This document shows, piece after piece, positions 15,209 through 15,278 of a DNA stretch of 15,278 bases. Within the stretch, counting starts at the first letter, position 1, and each line of letters opens with the position of its first letter. The DNA is from STC-74 sp031423995 (GTDB lineage Bacteria; Patescibacteriota; Gracilibacteria; BD1-5; UBA2023), in assembly GCA_031423995.1 (NCBI GenBank), contig JANPGO010000107.1, positions 1-15,278 of the forward strand, in the 5' to 3' direction. The notes under the pieces were generated by a model. The model was not told the DNA's origin. It made no database searches and saw nothing but the letters and a program-made list of their open reading frames with translations. Made by a program: the position numbers and the translations under genes.

Positions 15209-15278
15209 TTATACTACTGAAACATAGGTATCACGATAGATACGTCCATCGAAGCGAGTTCGGCGTTTCTCCTGAAAC
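15209..15278 (-). CDS. C-terminal end of an unrecognised gene (partial)
   Basis: A frame open from the window edge to TAA at 15209-15211 encodes the last 22 residues of a protein, FQEKRRTRFDGRIYRDTY followed by VSVV. It is basic and ends in beta-like residues, and lies upstream of the bL32-like gene on the same strand, so it may be a ribosomal or RNA-binding protein. I do not recognise it, and the fragment is too short for a firm call. Confidence 0.5.
   Translation of the reverse strand, partial: FQEKRRTRFDGRIYRDTYVSVV

Noticed and set aside
1..15278. TGA as tryptophan (code 4) or selenocysteine
   Set aside because: TGG is used at conserved Trp sites (TWGDLF, LAWAITIHKSQG, LPWGMDF), while TGA sits at conserved Gly sites. 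About 67 events in unrelated proteins are far too many for selenocysteine.

Overview
The window comes from a bacterium that reads TGA as glycine (genetic code 25), the code of the candidate phyla Absconditabacteria (SR1) and Gracilibacteria (BD1-5) of the Patescibacteria/CPR. Read with the standard code, almost every gene looks shattered. Read with TGA as Gly, 17 continuous reading frames plus one edge fragment appear, all ending in TAA or TAG and none in TGA. By hand I count about 67 in-frame TGA codons. Many fall on glycines that are invariant in the families concerned: PIF1 motif Ia, the RNase III EAxxGA motif, the Lgt GRxG motif and an EF-hand-like calcium loop. Tryptophan sites use TGG. 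None of the 15 start sites I inspected has a recognisable Shine-Dalgarno sequence, and two genes have promoters spaced for leaderless mRNAs. I cannot tell the two phyla apart, because no rRNA or tRNA gene is present.

Left part (1-6170), cell envelope: the C-terminal ~1000 residues of a giant beta-rich surface protein; a small lipoprotein with a calcium-loop motif; a divergent pair of membrane-anchored genes around 4300-4378, one driven by a perfect TTGACA-N17-TATAAT promoter; ten copies of a 7-nt tandem repeat; a His-rich membrane-anchored protein; and a Cys-motif membrane protein.

Centre (6460-10120), a same-strand run likely to be one operon: an Lgt-like lipid transferase, three small membrane proteins sharing an N-terminal Cys-Gly-rich transmembrane motif, and a radical SAM enzyme resembling the archaeal tetraether synthase (Tes/MJ0619-like) group. 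This is the least explained and most interesting cluster, possibly a membrane-lipid or lipoprotein modification system.

Right part (10161-15278), mostly minus strand, housekeeping: a PIF1-like helicase, a FemAB/GNAT-like transferase, rnc, nusB, a probable cysteine-less bL32 (rpmF), and the end of another gene at the edge. Between nusB and rpmF sits an AT-rich gene on the opposite strand, with six TGA-glycines, that the standard code hides completely.

Intergenic DNA carries two repeat families: palindromic TGTCATTC/GAATGACA MITE-like elements near 5540, 6240-6390 and 12800-12900, and heptanucleotide repeats of the form NTCTAAN near 4751, 6394, 6444 and 15128-15207. Strong hairpin terminators lie at 3033, 11806 and 14833. 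No CRISPR array, transposase gene, tRNA or rRNA was seen.
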